Part shown: positions 1-8,980 of the stretch, one piece after another
Layout of the letters: each line of letters opens with the position of its first letter
Numbering within the stretch: position 1 is the first letter of the stretch
Assembly (NCBI RefSeq): GCF_014649755.1
Contig: NZ_BMTQ01000031.1
Location: 1-34,944, forward strand
Origin: Streptomyces litmocidini
Lineage (GTDB): Bacteria; Actinomycetota; Actinomycetes; Streptomycetales; Streptomycetaceae
Direction: 5' to 3'
DNA length: 34,944 nucleotides
Made by a program: the position numbers and the translations under genes
The notes under the pieces: model-generated
What the model was told of the DNA's origin: nothing
What the model saw: the letters and a program-made list of their open reading frames with translations, nothing else
Databases searched by the model: none

Positions 1-326
1 TTCGTTTCCGACTCTATCAGATCTTTCCGATCCGATTTCCTCGGTGCTTTCCGGTCCCGTTCGCTTTCGCTCCGGGGCCTTTCAGCGGTTTCGACTTTAT
101 CAGATTCATTTCGGCCGACCTAATCGGTGGCTTTCGTGATTCGAATAAGAATCGGAGTGACTCCGTGGAATCGAATTCTCTGCCGGAGTGAGATGAGACT
201 CTACTCGGCCGCTGCCGAACTGTCCAGTTCTAGGCAACCGTTTAAATCTACCTCCCCGCAATCGCTGTGTCAACAGCTTTCGCGGGCACCGGAGGAGACT
301 AGCAGCTCGGGAGGGGCCGACGCACA
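1..326. other. Gene-free, relatively AT-rich stretch
   Basis: No convincing gene is seen here. The first 260 bases are clearly richer in A and T than everything downstream, with restriction-site-like words such as GAATTC and TTTAAA that are rare in Streptomyces coding DNA. Two imperfect direct repeats of about 25 bp (5-28 and 89-114) share the core GAC-T-TATCAGAT. I looked for a tRNA because AATTCGATTCC on the minus strand resembles a T-arm, but no acceptor or anticodon stem could be folded around it. It may be the 3' flank of the SpoIIM-family gene, a promoter region for a gene left of the window, or remnant DNA. Confidence 0.5.
5..114. repeat. Two imperfect 25-bp direct repeats
   Basis: Copies at 5-28 and 89-114 share the pattern TTTC-GACT-TATCAGAT followed by a T-rich run and CCG or CGG. 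They lie 84 bp apart in the AT-rich segment. The role is unknown; they could be binding sites or the trace of a small duplication. Confidence 0.45.
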
Positions 327-1334
327 TCAGGCGGCGGTGGGGAGGGTGGCGCTGCGGTCGGGCTCCTCCAGGTCTCCCGTGTCGCCGGCCCGGGCGGCCC
401 GGCCGCCGAGCACGTACACGTAGGCGAGGAAGGCCAGCTCGGCGGCGATGCCGAGGGTGATGCGGGCCCAGGTGGGGAGGCCGGAAGGGGTGACGAAGCC
501 TTCGAGCAGGCCCGAGACGAAGAGGACCAGGGCCAGTCCGATCGCCATGCCGACGGCCGAGCGGCCCTGTTCCGCCAGGGCGGCGCGGCGGGTCCTCGGG
601 CCCGGGTCGACGACCGTCCAGCCGAGGCGGAGGCCCGTGCCGGCGGCCACGAAGACGGCGGTCAGTTCGAGCAGCCCGTGGGGAAGGACCAGGCCCAGGA
701 AGACGTCGAGGCGGCCGGCGGAGGACATCAGACCGATGCCGACGCCGAGGTTCAGCATGTTCAGGAAGAGGATCCACAGCACCGGGATCCCCAGGAAGGC
801 GCCCAGGACCAGGCACATGGCCGCTGCCTGGGCGTTGTTCGTCCAGACCTGGGCGGCGAAGGAGGCCGCCGGGTGGCTGGAGTAGTACGTCTCGTACTGG
901 CCGCCGGGGCGGGTCATCTCGCGGAGGTCGGTGGAGGCGCCGATCGCGGCCTGGACCTCCGGGTGCGTGCCGATCCACCAGCCGATGAGGGCCGCGAGCA
1001 GCGTGGAGAGGACGGCCGTGGGGATCCACCAGCGGCGGGAGCGGTAGACCGCGGCGGGGAAGCCGGCCGTGAGGAAACGGACGGCGTCGCGCCAGGAGGA
1101 ACGACGGGTGCCGGTGACGGTGGCGCGGGCACGGGCCACGAGCTGGGTGAGCCTGGCCGTGAGCAGGGGGTCCGGGGTGCTCGACTGGACGATCGAGAGG
1201 TGGGTGGCCGTGCGCTGGTAGAGCGCGACGAGTTCGTCGGCCTCGGCCCCGGTGAGCTTGCCGCCCCTGCGCAGGAGGTGGTCGAGGCGTTCCCACTCGG
1301 CGCGGTGGGCGGTCACGTAGACGTCGAGGTCCAT
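327..1334 (-). CDS. SpoIIM-family (stage II sporulation protein M, DUF95) membrane protein
   Basis: This is a 335-residue integral membrane protein of the SpoIIM/DUF95 family. In Bacillus, SpoIIM works in forespore engulfment; actinobacterial members are widespread and not limited to endospore formers, so the Bacillus role should not be transferred. The N-terminal about 100 residues are helical and soluble (MDLDVYVTAHRAEWERLDHLL). Hydrophobic segments follow at roughly 104-124, 165-200, 210-235 and 270-310. The C-terminus is polar and acidic (EEPDRSA). The ATG at 1332-1334 is preceded by GGAG about 10 nt upstream. The gene is divergent from the RDD protein, 119 bp away; in actinomycetes these two families often neighbour one another, which suggests a shared membrane function, but the substrate is unknown. 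Family call is firm, role is not. Confidence 0.85.
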   Translation of the reverse strand: MDLDVYVTAHRAEWERLDHLLRRGGKLTGAEADELVALYQRTATHLSIVQSSTPDPLLTARLTQLVARARATVTGTRRSSWRDAVRFLTAGFPAAVYRSRRWWIPTAVLSTLLAALIGWWIGTHPEVQAAIGASTDLREMTRPGGQYETYYSSHPAASFAAQVWTNNAQAAAMCLVLGAFLGIPVLWILFLNMLNLGVGIGLMSSAGRLDVFLGLVLPHGLLELTAVFVAAGTGLRLGWTVVDPGPRTRRAALAEQGRSAVGMAIGLALVLFVSGLLEGFVTPSGLPTWARITLGIAAELAFLAYVYVLGGRAARAGDTGDLEEPDRSATLPTAA

Positions 1335-1453
1335 GATCGGCTGCTGCTCCAGGCACTGGCTGCGGACGGGTCCGTACTGCTGCGGCGCGCTGCGGGTCAG
1401 CTTGGCAGACTGACGTTCGGAGGGGTCGGGAAGGGCGGAGAAGGGTGGGTGCC

Positions 1454-2413
1454 GTGAGTGGTCTTGTGACGGGTGATGCGGTCGTCCTGGGGTTGCAGCC
1501 CGCGCGGCTGCCGAGTCGGGCGCTCGCGGTGCTCATCGACCTGGTGGTGGTGTGGGCGGTGTATCTGCTGATCACGCTCGGGCTCGCGGTCGCCACGGCG
1601 TCGCTGGACGAGGCGGCGGTGATGGCGGTGTCCGTCGCGTCCTTCCTGCTGGTGCTCGTCGGGGCGCCGATCGCGGTGGAGACGCTGTCGCACGGACGGT
1701 CGCCGGGAAAGCTGGCCTGTGGGTTGCGGGTGGTCCGGGACGACGGCGGGCCGATCCGGTTCCGGCACGCGCTGGTGCGCGGCGCGATGGGGGTCGTGGA
1801 GATCCTGATGACCTTCGGGGTCGTCGCCCTCGTCGCTTCGCTGCTGTCGGAGCGGGGGCGGCGGCTCGGGGACGTCTTCGCGGGGACGCTGGTGGTGCGG
1901 GAGCGGATACCCGCCGCCAGGGTCCCGGCCGTGCCTCCGCCGCCGTGGCTGGTGGGGCGGTTCGCCGGGCTCGACCTGTCGGCGGTGCCGGAGTCCTTGT
2001 GGCTGGAGGCGCGTCAGTACCTGACGCGGTCGCGCGAGCTGGACCCGGTGGTGGGGCGCCGGCTGGCGGAGCGGCTGGCCGACGAGCTGGTGGCGCGGAC
2101 CGGTACGCCGCCGCCGGCGGGGGTCCCGGCCGACGCCTATCTGGCGGGGGTGGTGGCCGAGCGGCAGGCGCGGGACGCCCGGCGGGCGTTCGCGCCGTCG
2201 GACGGCGGGGTGGCGCGGGGTGCCGTTCCTCCGCCGCCTGTTCCGGCTGCCTCGGTCGCCGATCCCCTGGTCTTTCCGGCCGTTGTCCCTCCGGCCGTCG
2301 CTCCTCCGACCGTTGTTCCTCCGGCCGTCGCTCCCCCTGTCGGCCCTCCGCCCGTCGACGGGTCCTCGGTGGAGTCCGGGGCGCGTGTCACCGGGTTCGC
2401 TCCGCCGGCCTGA
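1454..2413 (+). CDS. RDD family membrane protein
   Basis: RDD proteins are small membrane proteins named for conserved Arg and Asp residues; most have no proven function, though some relatives act in Na+/H+ exchange. The segment SRALAVLIDLVVV holds the conserved R and D in the first transmembrane helix (about 20-45), with further hydrophobic segments around 60-80 and 110-135. RRLGDVFAGTLVV closes the domain as expected. After residue 160 comes a soluble region, then a Pro/Val/Ala-rich tail (about 255-300) built from repeated VVPPAVAPP-like units. I chose GTG 1454, giving 319 residues beginning MSGLVTGDAVVLGL, because the purine-rich GGAGAAGGG stretch lies 8-17 nt upstream. GTG 1445 is an in-frame alternative adding three residues. 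Confidence 0.85.
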   Translation: MSGLVTGDAVVLGLQPARLPSRALAVLIDLVVVWAVYLLITLGLAVATASLDEAAVMAVSVASFLLVLVGAPIAVETLSHGRSPGKLACGLRVVRDDGGPIRFRHALVRGAMGVVEILMTFGVVALVASLLSERGRRLGDVFAGTLVVRERIPAARVPAVPPPPWLVGRFAGLDLSAVPESLWLEARQYLTRSRELDPVVGRRLAERLADELVARTGTPPPAGVPADAYLAGVVAERQARDARRAFAPSDGGVARGAVPPPPVPAASVADPLVFPAVVPPAVAPPTVVPPAVAPPVGPPPVDGSSVESGARVTGFAPPA

Positions 2414-2484
2414 GGGGTCCGGTCTGCAGGCCTGAGGAGTCCGGTTCCGCCGAGCCGGGGCTCCGGTCAGCCGGGGCTCCGGTC
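2408..2484. repeat. Short tandem repeats in convergent intergenic gap
   Basis: Two perfect head-to-tail copies of AGCCGGGGCTCCGGTC occupy 2453-2468 and 2469-2484. Just upstream the word GCCTGAGG-GTCCGGT occurs twice, the first copy containing the stop codon of the RDD gene. Each 16-bp unit contains a small inverted repeat (GAGCC/GGCTC), so the stretch could act as a weak bidirectional terminator between two convergent genes. Confidence 0.55.
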
Positions 2485-3097
2485 AGGGGAAGACCGAGGG
2501 CGGGGTCTCGAGGTCTTCGAGTTCGATGCCGGGAGCGGCGAGGACCACGTCGCCCGCGATGTGGACCGCATGGCGCTCGCCCGTGTCCAGGGTGCTGACC
2601 TGGTACTCGTCCACCGTCAGGGGGCCGTTGTCAGTGGTGTGCGCTTCACTTCTCAGCAGGGCCCAGGACTGGTCGACCGTGAGGGGGGCGAGCACCGGGT
2701 CCGTGAAGGCGACGAGCCTGACACGGGTCTCGGGGGAATCGGGGGTGAGACGCAGCAGTCGCGTGAGGGCGACGAGGAACGCCGGGGACGTGCCGGTGAA
2801 GGCGTGGGCGCGCACATTGCCTTCGGTGGCGTGGGTTCCGGTGGGGTCCGTGCGGACCCAGGTGACGCCGTCGAGGGCCGCGCCGCGGACCTGCCAGCTC
2901 GCGGCGTGCAGTTCGAGGCGGATGGGGCGGCCCAGTTCGTCGACGGCCAGGTCGACGGAGCCCCGGTGGTCGCCGGAGGGAGCGGTGATCTGCGAGACGT
3001 AGCGCCAGCCGGAGGGGCCGGGCGCGCAGTGGAAGTGTTCTTCACCGAGGGGGGTGTGATCGTGCGGGTCATGGAGCGAATAACGGCCGCGGGGCAT
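2483..3097 (-). CDS. Conserved hypothetical protein, family not recognised
   Basis: This is a 204-residue soluble protein without a signal peptide or membrane segment. I do not recognise a named domain. It begins MPRGRYSLHDPHDHTPL with a His/Asp-rich first 25 residues (HDPHDH, EEHFH). The middle looks beta-rich, with alternating polar and hydrophobic residues as in GWRYVSQ and RPIRLELHAASWQVRG, and a Trp-containing segment VTWVRTDPTGTH. The C-terminal part TVDEYQVSTLDTGERHAVHIAGDVV is also beta-like. The ATG is preceded by GAGGA at a suitable distance. It lies downstream of sahH on the same strand but behind a strong terminator, so it is probably transcribed separately. Codon use and composition fit its neighbours. 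Confidence 0.7.
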   Translation of the reverse strand: MPRGRYSLHDPHDHTPLGEEHFHCAPGPSGWRYVSQITAPSGDHRGSVDLAVDELGRPIRLELHAASWQVRGAALDGVTWVRTDPTGTHATEGNVRAHAFTGTSPAFLVALTRLLRLTPDSPETRVRLVAFTDPVLAPLTVDQSWALLRSEAHTTDNGPLTVDEYQVSTLDTGERHAVHIAGDVVLAAPGIELEDLETPPSVFP

Positions 3098-3150
3098 GGG
3101 GTGGTCCTCGGGAGGGGCGCTTCCTGGAAGCGGTAGCGGGGGCCGGACGG

Positions 3151-3187
3151 GGCAGGCCCCCCGGCACGGGGGTGCGGGGGGCCTGCC
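3151..3187 (-). terminator. Strong hairpin terminator of sahH
   Basis: A perfect 12-bp inverted repeat, GGCAGGCCCCCC and GGGGGGCCTGCC, encloses a 13-nt loop. It lies 64 bp past the sahH stop on the minus strand. There is no T-run, as is usual in Streptomyces. Confidence 0.8.
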
Positions 3188-3250
3188 TGAGTCCTCTACG
3201 GGTGTCCGGGACGGCGCCGCGTCAGCGCGCGGGCGCCGCCGGCCGGGACA

Positions 3251-4705
<1,455 letters not shown>

Positions 4706-4745
4706 GACTGGGCTGCTCCTCGTGTGTGCGAGTGCGAGGGTCGGT

Positions 4746-4810
4746 TGAGGCGCCTGGCACCACGGCAAGGCACCCTGGGCACACGAATGCCCGGGCGCTT
4801 CCTCGGTGCC
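4746..4810 (-). promoter_or_regulatory. Candidate SAH-riboswitch-like leader of sahH
   Basis: Read on the minus strand, the leader contains in order GGCACC, GAGGAAGCGCC, a hairpin GGGCA-TTCGTG-TGCCC, then CCCAGG directly followed by GTGCC, and finally GGCGCCTCA. The outer stem pairs GAAGCGCC with GGCGCCTC, with one A-C mismatch. GGCACC can pair with GGTGCC to form a pseudoknot. The order (pseudoknot strand, GAGGA-GCGC, hairpin, CCAGG plus pseudoknot strand, GGCGC-TCA) matches what I remember of the SAH riboswitch (ahcY element), which turns on SAH hydrolase genes. The conserved AAC before the closing strand is not obvious here. It ends 40 nt before the sahH start codon. A covariance-model search would decide. 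Confidence 0.45.
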
Positions 4811-4936
4811 GTCGTCGGAGGCCCTCTCTCCCTCGGCCGGTCCGCGGACCGCCCGACCGCCATCAGCAGCGACGTCTGGCTGGTCACGAATCTACACCGA
4901 TCGGTGCGGCGGGCCACAGTCCGCACCGGACGCACG

Positions 4937-4966
4937 AGGCCCCCGGGGCGCGCGTCCCGGGGGCCT
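4937..4966 (-). terminator. Terminator of the cation transporter gene
   Basis: A perfect 11-bp inverted repeat, AGGCCCCCGGG and CCCGGGGGCCT, has an 8-nt GC loop. It sits 31 bp beyond the transporter stop on the minus strand and before the sahH leader, insulating sahH from read-through. Confidence 0.75.
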
Positions 4967-4996
4967 GGGGCGGGTGGGGCGTGCTCGCCAGCGGGG

Positions 4997-5962
4997 TCAG
5001 TGGCCGGTGCCGCCGGGGGTCTTGGCCGGGTTGTCGCCCGCCGAGGCTGCCGCCTCGTTGTAGATGTCGGGCTCCAGGTAGATGACCCGGGCGATCGGGA
5101 CGGCGGCGCGGATGCGGGCCTCGGCGGCGTTGATGGCGTTCGCGACCTCGGTGGCCGTGTCGTCGTGCTCGACGGCGATCTTGGCGGCGACGAGGAGCTC
5201 CTCGGGTCCGAGGTGGAGGGTGCGCATGTGGATGAGGCGGGTGACGGTCTCGCCGTCGACGACGGCCGCCTCGATCTTCCTGACCTCGTCGGTGCCGGCG
5301 GCCTCGCCGAGGAGCAGCGACTTGGTCTCGGCGGCGAGGACGATCGCGATGAGGACGAGGAGGACACCGATGCAGACGGTGCCGATGCCGTCCCAGACGC
5401 CGTCGTCGGTCGCCAGGGCGAGGCCGACGCCGCCGAGGGCGAGGACGAGGCCGACGAGGGCGCCGAAGTCCTCCAGGAGGACCACCGGGAGCTCGGGTGC
5501 CTTGGCGCGGCGGATGAAGTCCTTCCAGGACAGGCCGCTGCGGATCTGGTTGGACTCCTTGATGGCGGTGCGGAAGGAGAAGCTCTCGGCGACGATCGCG
5601 AAGACCAGGACGCCGACCGGCCAGTACCAGGCCTCGATGGGGTGCGGGTGCTTGATCTTCTCGTAGCCCTCGTAGATGGCGAACATGCCACCGACGGAGA
5701 AGAGCACGATGGAGACGAGGAAGGCGTAGATGTAGCGCTCGCGGCCGTAGCCGAAGGGGTGCTGCGGGGTGGCCTCGCGCTGGGCCTTCTTGCCGCCGAG
5801 GAGCAGCAGGCCCTGGTTGCCGGAGTCGGCGAGGGAGTGGACGCTCTCGGCGAGCATCGACGACGAACCACTGAAGAGGAACGCCACGAACTTGGCTACG
5901 GCGATCGCGAGGTTGGCGGCGAGTGCCGCCACGATCGCCTTGGTTCCGCCTGACGCGCTCAT
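4997..5962 (-). CDS. Cation diffusion facilitator (CDF) family transporter
   Basis: CDF proteins export divalent metals such as Zn2+ in exchange for protons and usually form dimers. This 321-residue protein has six hydrophobic segments and a cytoplasmic C-terminal domain (about 225-300). The second-helix metal motif is present as H42-x3-D46 in SVHSLADSGNQ. The early loop holds HPFGYGRERYIYAF, a strong CDF signature. In the fifth helix, however, the usual H-x3-D is not seen; the sequence is VVLLEDFGALVG, where Glu164 and Asp165 are the only ligand candidates, as in a ZnT9-like subgroup. Metal specificity therefore cannot be inferred. The ATG is preceded by AAGGGA. The manA stop lies 66 bp upstream on the same strand, so read-through from manA is possible. 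Confidence 0.88.
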   Translation of the reverse strand: MSASGGTKAIVAALAANLAIAVAKFVAFLFSGSSSMLAESVHSLADSGNQGLLLLGGKKAQREATPQHPFGYGRERYIYAFLVSIVLFSVGGMFAIYEGYEKIKHPHPIEAWYWPVGVLVFAIVAESFSFRTAIKESNQIRSGLSWKDFIRRAKAPELPVVLLEDFGALVGLVLALGGVGLALATDDGVWDGIGTVCIGVLLVLIAIVLAAETKSLLLGEAAGTDEVRKIEAAVVDGETVTRLIHMRTLHLGPEELLVAAKIAVEHDDTATEVANAINAAEARIRAAVPIARVIYLEPDIYNEAAASAGDNPAKTPGGTGH

Positions 5963-6028
5963 GGGTGTACGGGGTCCCTTCGTCGATGCTCCGGCTCGAT
6001 CGCCGCGGTTCGGCCGGTCATTGTCGCA

Positions 6029-7180
6029 TCAGGCCACGACGGTCGCCCGGAAGACGGTGCCCGCTCCGGTCAGCTCGACGGCCTCGCCGGCCGGTACGAA
6101 GACGGACTCGCCCGGGGCGAGGGTGACCTCCCCCGCCCGCGTGCGGCCCGCGACGGCGAGCAGGATCTGCGGGGTGGGCGCGGTGACGTCGGTGGGCGCG
6201 GCGCCTTCCGCGAGGACGTACCGGGAGAGGCGGAACTCGTCGATCGGGGTCTCGTAGACCTCCTCGCCGGAGGGGGACGCCTCGGGGCGCAGGACGGCCA
6301 GCTCGTTCGGCTCGAAGCGGACGATGCGGAGGAGTTCGGGGACGTCGACGTGCTTGGGCGTGAGGCCGCAGCGCAGCACGTTGTCGGAGTTGGCCATGAT
6401 CTCGACGCCGAGGCCGTCGAGGTAGGCGTGCGGGACGCCCGCGCCGAGGTAGAGGGCCTCGCCGGGCTGGAGCCGGACGCGGTTGAGGAGCATGGCGGCG
6501 ATCACGCCGGGGTCGCCCGGGAAGTGGTGGGCCAGGGTCGCGTACGGGGCGTGGTCGCCGCCGAGGCGGTCGGCGGCGGCGTGGGCCTCGGCGACGGTGT
6601 GCGCCATCTCCTCGCGGTCGGCGGTGAGCAGGGCCGTCAGGACCTCCCGGAGCGCGGCCTCTTCGGGGTGGGCGTGGAGGAGGTCCACGTACGGCTTGAG
6701 GGAGTCGACGCCGAGCGCGGCGATGAGGTCGGCGGCCTCGACGGGGTTGCGGAAGCCGCACAGGCCGTCGAAGGGGGTGAGGGCGCAGATCAGCTCGGGC
6801 TTGTGGTTGGCGTCCTTGTACGTGCGGTGCGGGGCGTCGACCGGGATGCCGGCGGCCTCCTCGGCGGCGTACCCGGCCTCGGCCTGCGCGAGGTCGGGGT
6901 GGACCTGGAGGGAGAGCGGGGCGCCCGCGGCGAGCAGCTTCAGGAGGAACGGGAGCCGGGGTCCGAACTTCTCGACGGTCCGCTCCCCCAGTTCGCGTAC
7001 GGGGTCGGCGGCGATGAGCTCGTTCAGCGCGCCCCGCCCGGTGCGGGAGGGGGCACCGGGGTGGGCGCCCATCCACATCTCGGCCTGGGGCTCGCCGGTG
7101 GGGGCGATGCCGAGCAGTTCCGGGATGGCCGTCGTGGATCCCCAGGCGTAGGGGCGGACGGTGTTGACGAGGCGGTCCAT
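6029..7180 (-). CDS. manA: Mannose-6-phosphate isomerase, class I
   Basis: This zinc enzyme interconverts fructose-6-phosphate and mannose-6-phosphate, the entry step to GDP-mannose. The 383-residue protein has typical family length. Zinc ligands by comparison with the E. coli enzyme are Gln92 and His94 in LSLQVHPD, Glu129 in YKDANHKPEL, and His251 in LGAGVPHAYLDG. The signatures AEMWMGAHP (34-42) and SDNVLRCGLTPKHVDV (265-280), the latter with the catalytic Arg270, are intact. The ATG is preceded by GAGGAG. It lies downstream of the SIS protein and phosphomannomutase on the same strand, giving a mannose-nucleotide gene group; the 290-bp gap upstream, filled with tandem repeats, could house its own promoter. 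Confidence 0.95.
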   Translation of the reverse strand: MDRLVNTVRPYAWGSTTAIPELLGIAPTGEPQAEMWMGAHPGAPSRTGRGALNELIAADPVRELGERTVEKFGPRLPFLLKLLAAGAPLSLQVHPDLAQAEAGYAAEEAAGIPVDAPHRTYKDANHKPELICALTPFDGLCGFRNPVEAADLIAALGVDSLKPYVDLLHAHPEEAALREVLTALLTADREEMAHTVAEAHAAADRLGGDHAPYATLAHHFPGDPGVIAAMLLNRVRLQPGEALYLGAGVPHAYLDGLGVEIMANSDNVLRCGLTPKHVDVPELLRIVRFEPNELAVLRPEASPSGEEVYETPIDEFRLSRYVLAEGAAPTDVTAPTPQILLAVAGRTRAGEVTLAPGESVFVPAGEAVELTGAGTVFRATVVA

Positions 7181-7300
7181 GGTGCCTGCCAGCTCCTCGG
7201 AGTGGTGACGGATCTTCGGGTGTCGGGTGACAGGTGACAGGGGGCGGGTGACGGGCGGGTGTCGGGGCGGTGGGCGCGCGGGTGACGGAGTGGGGTCCTC

Positions 7301-7391
7301 GCGGTGTACCGGCGGTTCTGGCGGTGTGCCGCCTGTTCTGCGGTGTGTCGGCGGTTCTGCGGTGTGTCGGCGGTTCTGCGGTGTGTCGGCG
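7301..7391. repeat. 19-bp tandem repeat, about five units
   Basis: Units starting at 7301, 7321, 7340, 7359 and 7378 follow the consensus GCGGTGTGTCGGCGGTTCT. The third and fourth are identical, the first two diverge, and the last is cut off after 14 bases. Flanking sequence (7220-7290, 7440-7460) is rich in a separate GGTGAC word. The array lies between the start of manA and the end of the SIS gene, both minus strand. It encodes nothing plausible; slippage during replication is the simple origin. Confidence 0.8.
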
Positions 7392-7471
7392 TCCGGGGCG
7401 GCCTGGGGCGGTGCCGGCGGGTGCCGGACGGGCGCCGGGCCGGTGCGGGCGGGTGACGGGTGGGCGGGGGG

Positions 7472-8620
7472 CTAGTGCGGGGTGCGGCCCGGGGTGGCCA
7501 GGGCGAGGTACACCGCCGCGAAGTCCGTCACCGCGAGCAGCTCGGCGAGCGTCTCCAGCTCGCCGCCCTCCTCCGGCTCCAGCTCGCTGACGGCGGTCCC
7601 GTGGCCGAGGGCCAGCTCGCGAGCCGCCGGGGCGGCGGTGAGTCCCTCCGCCGGGCGGTCGCGGAGCAGGACCACGCGCGCGCGGAGCGCCTGCTGCTCC
7701 TCCACCCGGTCGCGGAAGAAGTCGTCCGGGTCCGCGCCCGCCGCGTAGTCGCCCGCGAGGAGGACCCCGTGCGCCGGCAGGGCCTCCGGGAGTTCCGCGG
7801 CGAGGGCGGGCAAGCCCGCGAGTTCGGCGAGGAGCGCGGCGAAACGGCGGCCCGCCGGGCCCGCCGCGTTGCCCTCGGTCCAGATCAGCGGGAGCGAGTC
7901 GGCGAGTTCCGCGGCGAGCGTCTTCGCCGGGTTGCTGTACGTGGCGACGGCCGGGCCGCAGCGTTCCGCCGTGCGGTCCAGGCGGTCGGCGGCCTTCTCC
8001 AGGGCCTCCGACGGCGCCTCGATGAGACCCACGCGGTCCAGGAGGGCGAGCAGCGGGGTGAACAGGGCCCAGAGGGCGCCCGGGCTGGCCGCGATGTTCT
8101 CGGCGTACTCGTCGGGCGACTCGTTCGGGGCCATCGCCAACGGGACGAACAGGCCGCGCGAGCCGTTGACCGTCCCGGCGAGCGGGGAGTCCTTGGGGGC
8201 GACGGCGACGACCGTGATCCCGCGGCGGTACGCCTGCTCGGCGAGGAGGGCGAGGCCCGGTTCGCCGCCGTCGGTGGTCGGGAGCAGCAGCAGGTCCACC
8301 GGACCCGCCCAGCCCGGCAGGGCCCAGCGCAGGGCGCCCGCGGCGGGGGCGACGCCGGTCGGCTGGAGCCGTACGACGGGGGCGGCGGCGCCGGCGAGCG
8401 CGCCGATCAGGTCCGCGACGCCTGCGGCGGCGGTGCCGGGGCCGGCGACGAGGACGGCGCGGGGGCGGCCCTCGGGGCGGAGGTCCGCGATGCCGGCCTC
8501 GGCGGCGTGCCGGGCGGCGGTCCGTACCCGTGCGCCGGCTTCGGCGGCGCCGCGGAGGAGGCCGCGGCGGTCGGCCAGGGCGAGGTCGTCCGGGGCGTCG
8601 AGGAGGGTCTCGTCGAGCAT
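7472..8620 (-). CDS. SIS-domain protein related to bifunctional phosphoglucose/phosphomannose isomerase
   Basis: The 382-residue product has a sugar-isomerase (SIS) fold in its first about 200 residues, with AVLVAGPGTAAAGVADLIGAL as the nucleotide-binding-like first strand and loop. The C-terminal half resembles the bacterial phosphoglucose/phosphomannose isomerase C-terminal domain. In M. tuberculosis the same place between manA and the phosphomannomutase is, from memory, held by Rv3256c. The family may isomerise a sugar phosphate or regulate its neighbours; classical catalytic residues are hard to place by eye, so activity is not assured. The start is ATG 8620 because GGGAGG lies 8 nt upstream and MLDETLLDAPDDL begins the conserved region; the open frame continues upstream to 8875 into low-complexity Pro/Arg-rich sequence, which I reject. 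Confidence 0.8.
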   Translation of the reverse strand: MLDETLLDAPDDLALADRRGLLRGAAEAGARVRTAARHAAEAGIADLRPEGRPRAVLVAGPGTAAAGVADLIGALAGAAAPVVRLQPTGVAPAAGALRWALPGWAGPVDLLLLPTTDGGEPGLALLAEQAYRRGITVVAVAPKDSPLAGTVNGSRGLFVPLAMAPNESPDEYAENIAASPGALWALFTPLLALLDRVGLIEAPSEALEKAADRLDRTAERCGPAVATYSNPAKTLAAELADSLPLIWTEGNAAGPAGRRFAALLAELAGLPALAAELPEALPAHGVLLAGDYAAGADPDDFFRDRVEEQQALRARVVLLRDRPAEGLTAAPAARELALGHGTAVSELEPEEGGELETLAELLAVTDFAAVYLALATPGRTPH

Positions 8621-8847
8621 GTGCGGTGCCTCCCGGGTGGACGGGGTGGGTGAGAGGGCGCTGCGGGTGCGGGGCCCGGTGGTGCGCCCGGCCTGCCCGG
8701 AGGGGGCGCGGGCCCGTACCGCTCGGGGCCCCGTACTCGGCGGGGAGGCCTCGGTGCCGGTCTGCCCGTCGGGGTGCGGGTCCGGGCGCGGGAGCCCGGG
8801 CCCGGCGAGGGGCGCCGTTCCGTCGTGCCCACCCGTTCCGTCCCCGC

Positions 8848-8960
8848 GGAACGACTGCCCGCGACGGGGGCGCATCCGATGAGGGCGGGCGCCGTTCCGG
8901 CGGAACGGGTGCCCTCGGCGGGGGCGCGTCCGGTGGGTGCGGGCGTCGCCCCGGGGGAAC
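8848..8960. repeat. Degenerate 54-bp direct repeat
   Basis: Units begin with GGAACG at 8848 and 8902 and with GGAAC at 8956, giving an exact 54-bp period. Conserved words inside each unit are GCCC, CGGGGGCGC, TCCG and GCGGGCG. A decayed unit may precede the first. The repeats fill the 360-bp gap between the SIS gene and the Trm112-like gene (8621-8980), in which I see no gene. The period is 18 codons, so an open frame crosses the region, but its product is only Gly/Ser/Ala/Arg-rich repeats. Confidence 0.7.
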
Positions 8961-8980
8961 GAGCGCCCACGACGAAGGCG

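Noticed and set aside
150..220. Possible tRNA on the minus strand from a T-arm-like AATTCGATTCC
   Set aside because: No acceptor, D or anticodon stem could be drawn around it.
7301..7391. Possible CRISPR array
   Set aside because: Units are head-to-tail without spacers, 19 bp long, and no cas genes are present.
8407..8970. A 187-codon minus-strand frame containing 18-residue repeats
   Set aside because: It overlaps the true start of the SIS gene in another frame and arises from the 54-bp repeat; no ribosome site and no similarity to a known protein.
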